A stretch of DNA of 64,000 bases from Jiella soli (GCF_020615385.1 NZ_JAJAVB010000002.1:298265-362264), one strand, 5' to 3'. Positions 16,594 through 26,350 are shown, counted from the first letter of the stretch. Numbers and translations are program-made. The notes: generated from the sequence alone by a model not told the origin.

Positions 16594-17045
16594 ACAAGCC
16601 CGATCCCATCCCCGGGCGCCTGGCAGCGCTCAAGACGACGCCGACGCCGGACCTCAAGAAGCAGTGGCGCGACCTGTTCGACAGCCCACCGCCGCCATTC
16701 AACCGCCGGTACCTCGAGTCCCGCCTGGCATACCGCATCCAGGAACTCGCCTATGGCGGACTGAATCAGGAGACGATCAGGCGGCTGGAGCGGCTGGGCG
16801 AGGAACTGGACGGCGGTGACAAGAAGAAACGCTGCATCCGCGCCGACCGCGATCGCCCCATTTCCGGCACGCGGCTGCTGCGCGAATGGCAGGGGGTCGA
16901 ACAGATCGTCACCGTCACCGCCGACGGCTTCGAATGGCGAGGGCGGCCCTACAAGTCGCTGTCGGCCATCGCCCGCGCAATCACCGGCACGCGCTGGAAC
17001 GGGTGGGTCTTCTTCGGCCTCAAGAAACACAGGGGGCGGACATGA
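16590..17045 (+). CDS. DUF2924 domain protein
   Basis: The 151-residue protein starts MNKPDPIPGRLAALKTTPTP and contains the family's typical RWDLFDSPPPPFNRRYLESR-like core and a C-terminal segment KSLSAIARAITGTRWNGWVF, which resembles a DNA-binding fold. DUF2924 proteins accompany large serine recombinases in alphaproteobacterial mobile elements and may be accessory factors (inference). The start at 16590 was chosen because it overlaps the upstream stop; its own stop overlaps the recombinase ATG. Confidence 0.8.
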   Translation: MNKPDPIPGRLAALKTTPTPDLKKQWRDLFDSPPPPFNRRYLESRLAYRIQELAYGGLNQETIRRLERLGEELDGGDKKKRCIRADRDRPISGTRLLREWQGVEQIVTVTADGFEWRGRPYKSLSAIARAITGTRWNGWVFFGLKKHRGRT

Positions 17046-18367
17046 CGAAACCGCCCGAAAAATCGAAGCTCGTCCGCAAGCTGCGCTGCGCGGTCTACAC
17101 CCGGAAATCCTCCGAGGAAGGGCTGGAGCAGGAGTTCAACAGCCTCCACGCTCAGCGCGAGGCCTGCGAGGCGTACATCGCCAGCCAGCGTTCCGAGGGC
17201 TGGGTGCTGGTCCGCGATCAGTATGACGACGGCGGCATCTCCGGCGGCACGCTGGAACGGCCCGGACTGAAGCGGCTGCTTGAAGACATCGAGGACGGGC
17301 TGGTGGACGTGGTGGTGGTCTACAAGATCGACCGCCTCAGCCGGTCGCTGGCGGATTTCGCCAAGCTGGTCGAAGTGTTCGACCGGAACGGCGTGACCTT
17401 CGTGTCGGTCACGCAGTCGTTCAACACGACCACCTCCATGGGTCGGCTGACCCTGAACATCCTGCTCAGCTTCGCCCAGTTCGAGCGGGAGGTGACGGCC
17501 GAGCGCATCCGCGACAAGGTCGCCGCCAGCCGCAAGAAGGGCATGTGGATGGGCGGGGTGCCGCCCTACGGCTACCGAGTCGAGAACCGGAAGCTGGTGG
17601 AGGACGAGATAGGCGCCGCGCATGTGCGCTGGATCTTCGCCCGGTTCCTCGAGATCGGATCGTGCACGGAACTGGCGAGGGAGGTCGGCACGCACGGTAT
17701 CCGCACCCGGCGAGGGAACAGGATCGACAAGAAATACATCTACCGGATGCTCAGCAACCGCGCCTACATCGGCGAGGCCGTGCACAAGGGCGACAGCTAT
17801 CCCGGCGAGCACGACGCGATCATCGACAGCGGGATTTGGGACAAGGTCCACGCCATCCTGCAGGAGAGCCCCCGCAAGCGCGCCGCGCGAACCCGCGCCG
17901 ACACGCCCGCGCTGCTCAAGGGGCTGCTCTTCGGTCCCGACGGCGCGGCGTTTTCACCGACGCACACCCGCAAGGGCGGGCGGCTCTACCGCTACTACGT
18001 CAGCCAGACTGTGCTTAAGCACGGTGCCCGGTCATGCCCCGTGGGCCGCGTACCAGCGGGAGAGATCGAGGCCGCTGTCATCGACCAGCTGCGCGCCGTG
18101 TTCCGCCAGCCCGAGATCGTAGCGGGCACGTGGAAAGCGGCCTGCGCGCAAGACGGCGACGTCATCGAGGCCGACGCACGCGCGGCGCTACTGGAGCTTG
18201 ATCCGCTGTGGAACGAACTCTTCCCCGCCGAGCAGGCGCGCATCGCCGTGTTGCTGGTCGAGCGGGTGGAAATCGGCCCAGACGGGCTCAATGTGCGACT
18301 GCGCGTCGACGGGCTAAGCGGCCTCGCGCGCGAGATGCTGACCGGAGACATGGGAGCGGCCGCATGA
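17042..18367 (+). CDS. Large serine recombinase
   Basis: The protein has 441 residues. The N-terminal resolvase domain has the nucleophile S23 in YTRKSSEEG, VVVYKIDRLSRSLADF and the long helix that follows. A recombinase domain (about 180-270, GVPPYGYRVENRKL) and a zinc-ribbon/C-terminal region follow. It is shorter than phiC31-type integrases but complete for this family. Such enzymes integrate, excise or invert DNA at specific sites. The ATG at 17042 overlaps the DUF2924 stop. All visible catalytic residues are intact. Confidence 0.9.
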   Translation: MTKPPEKSKLVRKLRCAVYTRKSSEEGLEQEFNSLHAQREACEAYIASQRSEGWVLVRDQYDDGGISGGTLERPGLKRLLEDIEDGLVDVVVVYKIDRLSRSLADFAKLVEVFDRNGVTFVSVTQSFNTTTSMGRLTLNILLSFAQFEREVTAERIRDKVAASRKKGMWMGGVPPYGYRVENRKLVEDEIGAAHVRWIFARFLEIGSCTELAREVGTHGIRTRRGNRIDKKYIYRMLSNRAYIGEAVHKGDSYPGEHDAIIDSGIWDKVHAILQESPRKRAARTRADTPALLKGLLFGPDGAAFSPTHTRKGGRLYRYYVSQTVLKHGARSCPVGRVPAGEIEAAVIDQLRAVFRQPEIVAGTWKAACAQDGDVIEADARAALLELDPLWNELFPAEQARIAVLLVERVEIGPDGLNVRLRVDGLSGLAREMLTGDMGAAA

Positions 18368-18822
18368 CCCGCGGCACGCCGATCCCGGCGATCGTGACCC
18401 TCCACGTCCCGTTCCGACTCGTAAAGCGCGGCGGGCGGAAGGAGATGCACCTTCCTGACGGCGCCGCGCAGCCGCGCAAGGCAGACAACACGTTGGTCAA
18501 GGCGCTGGCCCGTGCATTCCGTTGGAAGCGAATGCTGGATTCCGGCGAGTTCACCACGGTCGCGGAGATTGCTTCGCACGAGAGTATTTCTTTTACCTAC
18601 ATTTCTCGCGTGCTTCGGCTCGGCCTTCTGTCGCCGGACATCGTCGAAGCGATCCTGGCAGGGCATCAGCCCGCGGAGATGGCGTTGGCCGAACTAATGG
18701 AACCGTTCCCTTTGGACTGGGTCCTCCAGCAAGCAAAATGGCCGATTGACGCTGCCACCGAAAACGTGGGGCTCGCGCCGAATGCGGTTGTCCGCGGCTT
18801 GAAAAGCAAATCTCCGGACTGA
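18364..18822 (+). CDS. HTH protein coupled to the serine recombinase
   Basis: The protein has 152 residues. A helix-turn-helix of ParB/KorB type is likely at about 65-95 (FTTVAEIASHESISFTYISR). The ATG overlaps the recombinase stop in ATGA, so translation is coupled. Homologous small HTH proteins commonly follow recombinases of this type and could act as directionality or regulatory factors; that is inference. It converges with the unknown gene at 18830-19801, with eight bases between the stops. Confidence 0.7.
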   Translation: MTRGTPIPAIVTLHVPFRLVKRGGRKEMHLPDGAAQPRKADNTLVKALARAFRWKRMLDSGEFTTVAEIASHESISFTYISRVLRLGLLSPDIVEAILAGHQPAEMALAELMEPFPLDWVLQQAKWPIDAATENVGLAPNAVVRGLKSKSPD

Positions 18823-18829
18823 CGTCTGA

Positions 18830-19801
18830 TCAGTTCCAGACATCAACTGCGCGACTCGTGAACGCCTTCTTGGCGTCGACATCTGCCACGAATTCTGACC
18901 ACAGGCTCCCTCCAAGCTTGCGCTTCGCAAAGGCACCAGCCATGGCCAGGTACGCCTTGAGCACTGCAGCCATGTCGTCGGCGAAGCCCGAAAGCATAGT
19001 CTCCGTCGCCGAACCATAGGCGAGAAAAAGGGCCTCCCGATAATTCGCCTTTCCGCGATACCGAGATGCCTGATGAACGAAGCCGATGGACTTCTTCTGC
19101 AGCCGTTCATCACGAAGCTCTCGAGCAACCCTCTTCCGGAAATCGGTCACGCCAAGAGACTTGAACTGAGGAGTTTTCATCAAATCCTCCTTCGCGCGCC
19201 ACGCATACCAGGCGGCGGAGCCAGAGAGATATTCGGCAGCAGCGCCGAGTGCTTCAGTCTGAGTGGTTGGCTTCGAGACCAGCTTGCTGGTGCTACCTTG
19301 CTTGTATGCTGCGACCTCCGGCTTGTAGGTCACCTCGACTAGGCTGCTCACCCGCCAACTGAAGGGCGGTATGGCCAACCCGCGGCTGGCAATCTGTTCG
19401 TCCCACATCCGAGCCGTCCCGGCGTGATCCTCCTGGAAGGAGCCGGACTGTGCAGCGGTCATGGCGCTGGCAGCATTGGCGACACCATAGTACCAGGCAA
19501 GGATGCCGACGCGGGCGTAGTCCGACGCTCTTGATCCAGACTGGAATTGCTCGAGAGCTGAAAGGTGGTGCAGTCCCAAGAACAGCTGCTCGAGAATCGT
19601 GTTCTCCACCAATGGCGCCATACTGCGCTTCGCTTGGCGAGCGTAGAATGCATCGGCGGTGACAAAATTGATTCCGGCGTCCTCGACCAAGATCCTAAGG
19701 GCGCGCATCCAGTTCACCGTCGACGGCAGTGCAAATTGAGGGTCGGGTTTGCCGCCGGGCTCATTGATGGTGCCCTGTTTGATGATCCGGTCGTAAAGCA
19801 T
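18830..19801 (-). CDS. Unknown helical protein divergent from the type III-like Mod gene
   Basis: The 323-residue protein begins MLYDRIIKQGTINEPGGKPD. It is largely helical, with aromatic-rich segments (GILAWYYGVANAASAM, AWYAWRAKEDL) that are vaguely HEPN-like, but no R-x4-6-H catalytic motif stands out. The start at 19801 was chosen because a longer reading would run into the Mod gene. It lies back to back with mod (81 bases apart), so it may be a partner or regulator of that system. I do not recognise the family. Confidence 0.6.
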   Translation of the reverse strand: MLYDRIIKQGTINEPGGKPDPQFALPSTVNWMRALRILVEDAGINFVTADAFYARQAKRSMAPLVENTILEQLFLGLHHLSALEQFQSGSRASDYARVGILAWYYGVANAASAMTAAQSGSFQEDHAGTARMWDEQIASRGLAIPPFSWRVSSLVEVTYKPEVAAYKQGSTSKLVSKPTTQTEALGAAAEYLSGSAAWYAWRAKEDLMKTPQFKSLGVTDFRKRVARELRDERLQKKSIGFVHQASRYRGKANYREALFLAYGSATETMLSGFADDMAAVLKAYLAMAGAFAKRKLGGSLWSEFVADVDAKKAFTSRAVDVWN

Positions 19802-19882
19802 GAATATTCCAGCCTTCTTCAAACATGGCCGCGCACGACGGAGGATTCGGGCGTGCAAACGCAAGACTCGCGCGATAGGGTC

Positions 19883-22800
19883 ATGGAAAACAAGCTCTTT
19901 CTGCAAGTACTGGAACACGCGCGCATGTCCGACAGCCTCAACGATCTGATCCTGTCCCTTACGCCCGAAGACGGCTCGTCGATCGGCAATGGCGCGATGA
20001 TGGCCTTGTTGCGCGAGCATGTGCCAGGCATGTCCGACGAGGACTACGTGGCCGCCCGTGATGAACTGGTCGATGAAGGTATTCTCGGGCGAGGGCGCGG
20101 GCGTGGTGGATCGATCTATCGGGCCGACGTGACCGACCTGACACTGGAGATACAGGACGAGGACGAGCCGACGGAGCCCCGCGGGAAGCTCCGAAGCGCG
20201 ACAAGATCAGCGGCTTCACGGAGGTCAGGCGAACCGGTGCAGGTGCTGTCCTATCGTCACGGCGAGACGCGGGTGAACAACCCCGAGGTGGGGATGGTCC
20301 ACGCCGGGACGGACCCGGACGGTGTGCGCACCACATGGGCCTACGACCCGCATCTGGACCCGGTGCTGAACTTCGACTCTGCCCGCGCAGAGGTGGAAAA
20401 GCTGATCGATGACGCCCTGGCCAGCGATGATCCCCAGGCGATGAAGGACGCATTGCACGAGCTCAAGCGGCTCCAGCAGCCCTACCTCAACTGGACGGGC
20501 AAGGCTGAGCGGACGTCGTTCGACGTCGACACCGTCAGCCTGCACGTGCATGAGCGGGTGGACCCGGCGACAATCCTGGCCAACGCGGCGAAGCGGTTGA
20601 AGGGCAAGGATGCGGGCGCGCAATGGCGGCAACCCGACCTGTTCGCAGCGCCGTTCGAGAACCTGCCGCTGCGCCAGGCGCTCGACTTCTACTCCCACGA
20701 AAAGGGCTGGTCGAACCGACTGGTGTCTGGTGACAGCCTTTTGGTGATGAACTCGCTCCTGACCAAGGAGAGCATGGGCGGCAAGGTGCAGATGATCTAT
20801 ATCGACCCGCCCTACGGCATCAAATACGGGTCGAATTTTCAGCCCTTCACGAACAAGCGCGACGTCAAGGACCGGTCAGACGAGGATCTGACGCAGGAGC
20901 CTGAGATGATCAAGGCATTCCGCGACACTTGGGAGCTGGGTATCCATTCCTACTTGACCTACCTGCGTGACCGTCTGGTGCTGGCCAAGGACCTGCTGCA
21001 CGAGAGTGGGTCCGTGTTCGTGCAGATCGGTGAAGAGAACTGTCACATAGTTAGGAATGTCCTCGACGAAATATTTGGCGTCGGTAATTTTATTTCGCAG
21101 ATCATATTCACGAAGACTTCAGGGGCGACGTCGGAAAACCTCGCTGGCACCTACGACATCATTCTGTTTTACGCGAAAGATAAGGCACATCTGAAGTTCC
21201 GGCAGCCCTACAATCTGAAGGAAGTTGGCGGCATAGGGGGGTCCGCCTACAAGAAAGTCCGATTGCCCAATCTCGCAGAGCGTCCAATCAAGAAGACAGA
21301 ACTCGAAAAGCCAGATTTGCTTACTGATGGTGCACGAATATTTCGTATCGACAATCTTACCAGCCAGGGGGCTGGAAGGGACAAAGGAGAAGGCGCCGCA
21401 TCTTGGTTTCCAGTTAGCTTCAACGGATTCGAATTGCGCCCCTCAGACAAGGTGCGTTGGAAAACAAATGAAGATGGAATGAGCCGGCTCTTCAAGGCGG
21501 GGCGGCTCAGCGCAACAACGACAGGACTATACTACGTCCGATATTTCGATGACTTCGCAGCTTTTCAAGAAGACAACATGTGGACCGACACCGGCATAGC
21601 CGGTTTCGCTTCAGAGAAACGGTACGTGGTCGAGACCTCAGAAAAAGTTGTCGAACGGTGCATGATCATGGCCACCGACCCGGGAGACCTCGTATTCGAT
21701 CCAACCTGCGGATCCGGGACAACCGCGGCGGTGGCGGAGAAGTGGGGCCGGCGCTGGATCACGTGCGATACTTCGCGCGTCGCCGTCACCTTGGCCAAAC
21801 AGCGCCTAATGACTGCAAGCTTCGACTATTATGCCCTGCGCTACCCGCATGAGGGGCTGAAGGGCGGGTTCGACTACGAGACGGTGCCGCACGTTATGTT
21901 GAAATCGATCGTCACCAACCCCGACATCGACACAATTTACGAGGAGTACCATCCCAAAATTGTGGAGGCGCTGACATCAGTCAACGCGGCCTTGACAGCC
22001 GCGCCGCCGAAGCCCTTCAGGCCTTTGCTCGGCGTTCGCAAAGGTAAGCAGGTGGACTTCGCCAAGAACGATACCATGCACGAATGGGAGGTTCCCTTCG
22101 ACTGGCCGGATGAGTGGGCAGAGGCTGCTCGCGGACCATTTGAAACATTCCACTCCGCCCGTCAGGCGATGCAGCGCCGCTTGGACCAGTCCATCGCCGA
22201 TCATGCCGATCAGGAAACGCTCTACGACAAGCCTCGCATCGACCGGAACCGCCTGCGCATCACCGGGCCTTTCTCGGTCGAAGCGGTACCAGCACCGACT
22301 GTCCTGTCGTTCGATGACAGCCTTCCGCCTATTGAGGCGGACGACAGCATTGCCCGCACGGGTGAGACCTCGCGCCAGTCGCTTTGGCGCGACGAGCTTC
22401 TGAAGACCGGCGTCCGGGCCAAGGGCGGCGCGATGCTGCGCTTTGCCGAATTCGAAACGCTGCCGGGCCTGCGTCACCTCCATGCCAGCGGATCGCTGGC
22501 CGACACCGGCGAGCGGGTCATCGTCAGCTTCGGGCCCGAGCACGCAGCCCTCGAACAGCGCCAGGTGGAGCTGGCCCTTACCGAGGCCGAAACCCTGCGT
22601 CCCGCGCCGAAGTTCATCCTGTTCTGCGCCTTCACCTTCGATCCCGAGGCCGCCAAGGACATCGACGAGGTCAACTGGCCCGGCGTCACACTGCTGAAGG
22701 CGCAGATGAACACCGACCTTCTGACCGAGGATCTAAAAAAGGCGCGCTCGTCGAACCAGTCCTTCTGGCTGATGGGTCAGCCCGATGTGGAGCTGCGCAA

Positions 22801-23152
22801 ACGCAAGGACGGGATGTGGGAGGTCGAGGTCAACGGCTTCGATTACTTCGATCCAAAGGCGGGCGATCTGGTGTCGGGCGGCAAGAAGCAGATCGCCATG
22901 TGGTCGCTGGACGCCGATTACGACCAGCGCTCCCTGATGCCCCATCAGGTGTTCTTTCCGATGGCGGACGCCAAGGGCGGATGGAACCGGCTGAAGGCGA
23001 CCGTCCGATCTGAACTGGACGAGGATCTGCTGGAGCAGTTCCATGGCACCGTGTCGCTGCCTTTCGCAGCAGGTGACAATCGGCGGATCGCGGTGAAGAT
23101 CGTCGATGATCGCGGGATCGAGTCCCTCAAGATCATGCCGCTCGAGGGCTGA
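19883..23152 (+). CDS. Type III-like restriction-modification methyltransferase (Mod)
   Basis: The protein has 1089 residues. The catalytic DPPY is at 308-311 and the SAM-binding DPTCGSGTT at about 606-614, in the beta-class order of type III Mod subunits. The segment between them (about residues 387-593) is a lower-GC block that should be the target-recognition region. The N-terminal 290 residues and C-terminal 450 residues are extra domains typical of this large Mod type. It methylates adenine and provides specificity for the restriction partner, whose gene starts four bases downstream. The ATG at 19883 is the most likely start; M14 is an alternative. Confidence 0.88.
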   Translation: MENKLFLQVLEHARMSDSLNDLILSLTPEDGSSIGNGAMMALLREHVPGMSDEDYVAARDELVDEGILGRGRGRGGSIYRADVTDLTLEIQDEDEPTEPRGKLRSATRSAASRRSGEPVQVLSYRHGETRVNNPEVGMVHAGTDPDGVRTTWAYDPHLDPVLNFDSARAEVEKLIDDALASDDPQAMKDALHELKRLQQPYLNWTGKAERTSFDVDTVSLHVHERVDPATILANAAKRLKGKDAGAQWRQPDLFAAPFENLPLRQALDFYSHEKGWSNRLVSGDSLLVMNSLLTKESMGGKVQMIYIDPPYGIKYGSNFQPFTNKRDVKDRSDEDLTQEPEMIKAFRDTWELGIHSYLTYLRDRLVLAKDLLHESGSVFVQIGEENCHIVRNVLDEIFGVGNFISQIIFTKTSGATSENLAGTYDIILFYAKDKAHLKFRQPYNLKEVGGIGGSAYKKVRLPNLAERPIKKTELEKPDLLTDGARIFRIDNLTSQGAGRDKGEGAASWFPVSFNGFELRPSDKVRWKTNEDGMSRLFKAGRLSATTTGLYYVRYFDDFAAFQEDNMWTDTGIAGFASEKRYVVETSEKVVERCMIMATDPGDLVFDPTCGSGTTAAVAEKWGRRWITCDTSRVAVTLAKQRLMTASFDYYALRYPHEGLKGGFDYETVPHVMLKSIVTNPDIDTIYEEYHPKIVEALTSVNAALTAAPPKPFRPLLGVRKGKQVDFAKNDTMHEWEVPFDWPDEWAEAARGPFETFHSARQAMQRRLDQSIADHADQETLYDKPRIDRNRLRITGPFSVEAVPAPTVLSFDDSLPPIEADDSIARTGETSRQSLWRDELLKTGVRAKGGAMLRFAEFETLPGLRHLHASGSLADTGERVIVSFGPEHAALEQRQVELALTEAETLRPAPKFILFCAFTFDPEAAKDIDEVNWPGVTLLKAQMNTDLLTEDLKKARSSNQSFWLMGQPDVELRKRKDGMWEVEVNGFDYFDPKAGDLVSGGKKQIAMWSLDADYDQRSLMPHQVFFPMADAKGGWNRLKATVRSELDEDLLEQFHGTVSLPFAAGDNRRIAVKIVDDRGIESLKIMPLEG

Positions 23153-23156
23153 ACCC

Positions 23157-25961
23157 ATGTCCCTCATCATCAACACGCCATTCGTCTGCCCGGCTCAGCA
23201 CTGGATCGAGGACAAGGGTGGCAAGCTTGAAATCAAGCCCGAGCGCCGCCCGGCGAGCTACGAGGTCTTCGACGCCCGCAACAATACAAAGCGGACGGAG
23301 GTATTGGACCTCGTGAATACCATCCGCATCCGCGTCGACGCCTGGCGCGATGCGGGCTGGCCCGGCGTGACCATCGTCACCCGAAAGCTGCTGGAACACT
23401 GGCACGACCGCGAGGCGCGACAGCACCCGTTCTATTTCTGCCAGTTGGAGGCGATCGAAACCTTGATCTGGTGGGTCGAGGGCGCGGAGGCATTCAAGCA
23501 GGGCATCGCGATCCCCGGCGACGGCGGCACATGGGAACGCCTCTGCAACAAGATGGCGACCGGTGCCGGCAAGACCACGGTGATGGCGATGATCATCACC
23601 TGGCAGGTCCTGAACGCGCTGACCTATCCGAAGCGAAATAAGAATTTCAGCCGCTCCGTGTTCATCGTGGCGCCCGGCCTGACCGTTAAGGAGAGACTGC
23701 AGGTCCTGCTGCCGAGCGAGGGTTCCTATTACGACGAGTTCAACCTCTGTCCGTCCGAGGCGCTGCGCCAGAAGCTGAACCAGGCCGAGGTGCTGATCGA
23801 GAACTGGCACACGCTGATGCCGCTGAAGGAGCAGGAACGCTCGGTCGTGAAGAAGGGCCGGGAGTCGGACGAGGCCTTCACGCGGCGGGTGCTGGGCAAG
23901 CTGGCGGCGCACAAGGACATCATCGTCATCAACGACGAGGCGCACCATGCATATCGCAAGCCACCCGAGGTGAAGATCAGCAAGAAGGTGGCCGCTGAGC
24001 AGGGGATTGACCTCGACGAGGCCACCCGCTGGATCGAGGGACTCGATCGAATCCACAAGACGCGTCGCATCCAGCGCTGCTTCGACCTTTCAGCGACGCC
24101 GTTTGCGCCGACCGGCAAGAAGAGCACGGACACGGCGCTATTCGACTGGATCATCTCGGATTTCGGGCTGAACGACGCGATCGAGGCCGGGCTGGTAAAG
24201 ACGCCGCGCGTCGTGGTGCGCGACGATGCCTTGCCCGACGCGAGGACGCTGCGGTCGAAGCTCTATCACATCTATCGCGATCCTTCGGTCTCCGAGGATC
24301 TGAACAGGGCGAAGGCCGAACCGCACGAGGCATTGCCGAAGCTGGTGCAGGACGCCTACACGCTTCTCGGCGCCGACTGGCGCGAAACACAGAGGCAGTG
24401 GCGAGATGCAGGTCACCATTCCCCGCCGGTGATGCTGACGGTCTGCAACCGCACCGAGACGGCCGCGCGGGTCGAGCACTATTTCAACCAGGGTGACTCG
24501 CACTGGCCGGAGCTTCATGCGCCGAACAGGACGTTGCGTGTCGACTCCAAGGTGCTGGAGAAGGCGGAAATCGGCGAAGCCGCAACGTCCGACAAAGATT
24601 ACGAGAACAGGCTGAAGGAAATCATCGAGGCTGCAAACCTGCCGGAGACACGAAAGCAGCAGCTCCAGGGGATGAAGAAGGAGGAACTGCTGCGGGAAAT
24701 CGTCGACAATGTCGGCAAGCGCGGTGCTGCTGGCCAAGATCTGCAGAACGTCATCTCCGTAGCGATGCTGTCCGAAGGCTGGGACGCGAAGAATGTAACC
24801 CACATCATGGGCTTGCGCGCGTTCACCTCGCAACTTTTGTGCGAGCAGGTCGTCGGTCGCGGTCTTCGCAGGGTCTCTTACGATACGGATGAGAACGGGC
24901 TGTTCCTGCCGGAGTATGTGAACGTCTTCGGGGTCCCGTTGTCCATCTCGGAAACCGGCGAAGGTGGCGACCCGCCTCCGCCCCCCAGACCGACCACCCA
25001 GATCGAGGTCATTCCTGATCGGGCACACCTTGAGATCAAGTGGCCCAATGTCTTGCGCGTCGAGACCGTGGTGAAGCCGCAGCTGACCATGGCGTGGGAC
25101 AAGGTGCCTGCACTTGAGCTCGACCCGGCCTCGACCCCCATAAGTGCTGAACTGGCCCCCGCCTTGGGAGGGGCCACAGACATGGGCAAGGTGACCGCGA
25201 TCGATCTCGAGCGCCTTCCGGACGGATTCCGCCTGCAGAGACTTGTCTTTCAGGCTGCCAGAAAGGGCTTCGCCCAACTGCGGCACAGCTTCTCCGGAAC
25301 TGAGGAGTACCTCGCGGCTCAGCTGGTGCGCATAGTCGAGACCTTTCTGAATTCGAAGCTTCTCGACATTCCGTCACTCTTCCACTCGGACCCTTTGCGA
25401 CGCCGGATCCTGATCGCCTTGAACATCGATCTCGTCGTCCAGCACGTCATGCGTCATGTGAGCGAGCAGAATACTGAGCGCCTCACTCCGGTCTTTGATG
25501 AAGAGAACCCGATCGGCGCCACCGGTCAGATGCGGACCTGGTATACGACCAAGCCCTGCTTCCCGGCCATCAAGTCGCACATCAGCCACCTCGTCGGCGA
25601 CTCGTCGTGGGAGGGACACGCGGCGAATGTGTTCGAGGGCCGGGACGACGTAGTCGCCTATGCGAAGAACGATCACCTCGGCTTCCAGATTCAGTATATG
25701 TGGGCCGGTTCACGTCGCCGATATGTGCCCGATTTCCTTGTCCGGCTGTCCAGCGGCAAGATGCTTGCTCTTGAAATCAAGGGAACCGACAGCCCCCAGA
25801 ACAAGGCCAAGCGGGATGCGCTGAACGAATGGGTAAAGGCGATCAATGGTACCGGAGGGTTTGGAGAGTGGGACTGGGATGTCGCGTTCAGGCCGAGTGA
25901 CGTGCAGGACATCGTTACGAAGCGCTCGAGCGTCCCCGCGGCAGAACCGGTAGCTCAATGA
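23157..25961 (+). CDS. Type III-like restriction endonuclease (Res, BPTD_3080-type)
   Basis: The protein has 934 residues. The superfamily 2 motor shows Walker A MATGAGKTTV, the box VINDEAHHAY, SATPFAPTG and motif VI VVGRGLRR. The C-terminal PD-(D/E)XK nuclease shows RYVPDFLV and LALEIKGTD. It should translocate or switch on ATP hydrolysis and cut unmodified DNA together with the Mod subunit encoded just upstream. I know this family as BPTD_3080-type restriction endonucleases. Motor and nuclease motifs are intact, so the system is probably active. The ATG at 23157 gives the usual N-terminus. Confidence 0.88.
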   Translation: MSLIINTPFVCPAQHWIEDKGGKLEIKPERRPASYEVFDARNNTKRTEVLDLVNTIRIRVDAWRDAGWPGVTIVTRKLLEHWHDREARQHPFYFCQLEAIETLIWWVEGAEAFKQGIAIPGDGGTWERLCNKMATGAGKTTVMAMIITWQVLNALTYPKRNKNFSRSVFIVAPGLTVKERLQVLLPSEGSYYDEFNLCPSEALRQKLNQAEVLIENWHTLMPLKEQERSVVKKGRESDEAFTRRVLGKLAAHKDIIVINDEAHHAYRKPPEVKISKKVAAEQGIDLDEATRWIEGLDRIHKTRRIQRCFDLSATPFAPTGKKSTDTALFDWIISDFGLNDAIEAGLVKTPRVVVRDDALPDARTLRSKLYHIYRDPSVSEDLNRAKAEPHEALPKLVQDAYTLLGADWRETQRQWRDAGHHSPPVMLTVCNRTETAARVEHYFNQGDSHWPELHAPNRTLRVDSKVLEKAEIGEAATSDKDYENRLKEIIEAANLPETRKQQLQGMKKEELLREIVDNVGKRGAAGQDLQNVISVAMLSEGWDAKNVTHIMGLRAFTSQLLCEQVVGRGLRRVSYDTDENGLFLPEYVNVFGVPLSISETGEGGDPPPPPRPTTQIEVIPDRAHLEIKWPNVLRVETVVKPQLTMAWDKVPALELDPASTPISAELAPALGGATDMGKVTAIDLERLPDGFRLQRLVFQAARKGFAQLRHSFSGTEEYLAAQLVRIVETFLNSKLLDIPSLFHSDPLRRRILIALNIDLVVQHVMRHVSEQNTERLTPVFDEENPIGATGQMRTWYTTKPCFPAIKSHISHLVGDSSWEGHAANVFEGRDDVVAYAKNDHLGFQIQYMWAGSRRRYVPDFLVRLSSGKMLALEIKGTDSPQNKAKRDALNEWVKAINGTGGFGEWDWDVAFRPSDVQDIVTKRSSVPAAEPVAQ

Positions 25962-26260
25962 ACTCAGCCGCTTCGATGAGCACGCCAACTCTGCTGTTTC
26001 CGATGTCAGGGTCGGGCGCCCTGCGGTCGATCTTGCGAACTGTGTTTCTCGATCTTTCGCAGAAGCGGTGAAATAACAGATGCTTACGGCTCTGCACCGA
26101 CTTGCCCGTAGTCAAGAGCCTCGGAGAAAACGGCCCCTTAGAGAACGCCTTCCGACAGATATGCGCTGAGACCGGTGGAGAGCCAGCCCCGCATAACCCT
26201 CGAATACAACGGGAAAATCCTGCCGCAGCCGGATCGGGAGAACGCTTTCGCGAGGGCAAG
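25962..26260. other. Gene-free stretch between Res gene and tRNA-Ser
   Basis: No supported gene. Open frames on the minus strand here read into the tRNA and are not coding. As the last accessory DNA before tRNA-Ser, it may include an attachment-site end, but I see no copy of the tRNA 3' end elsewhere in the window to prove it. Confidence 0.4.
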
Positions 26261-26350
26261 TGGCGGTGAGAGAGGGATTCGAACCCTCGATACGGTTTCC
26301 CGTATACACGCGTTCCAGGCGTGCGCCTTCAACCACTCGGCCACCTCACC
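26261..26350 (-). tRNA. tRNA-Ser (GGA anticodon)
   Basis: A 90-base tRNA with CCA encoded. The acceptor stem GGTGAGG pairs with TCTCACC, the discriminator is G, and the anticodon loop CTGGAAC gives GGA. A long variable arm (TATACGGGAAACCGTAT) confirms a serine tRNA. The 3' end faces the accessory region on its left, the usual layout for an element integrated at a tRNA gene. Confidence 0.97.
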
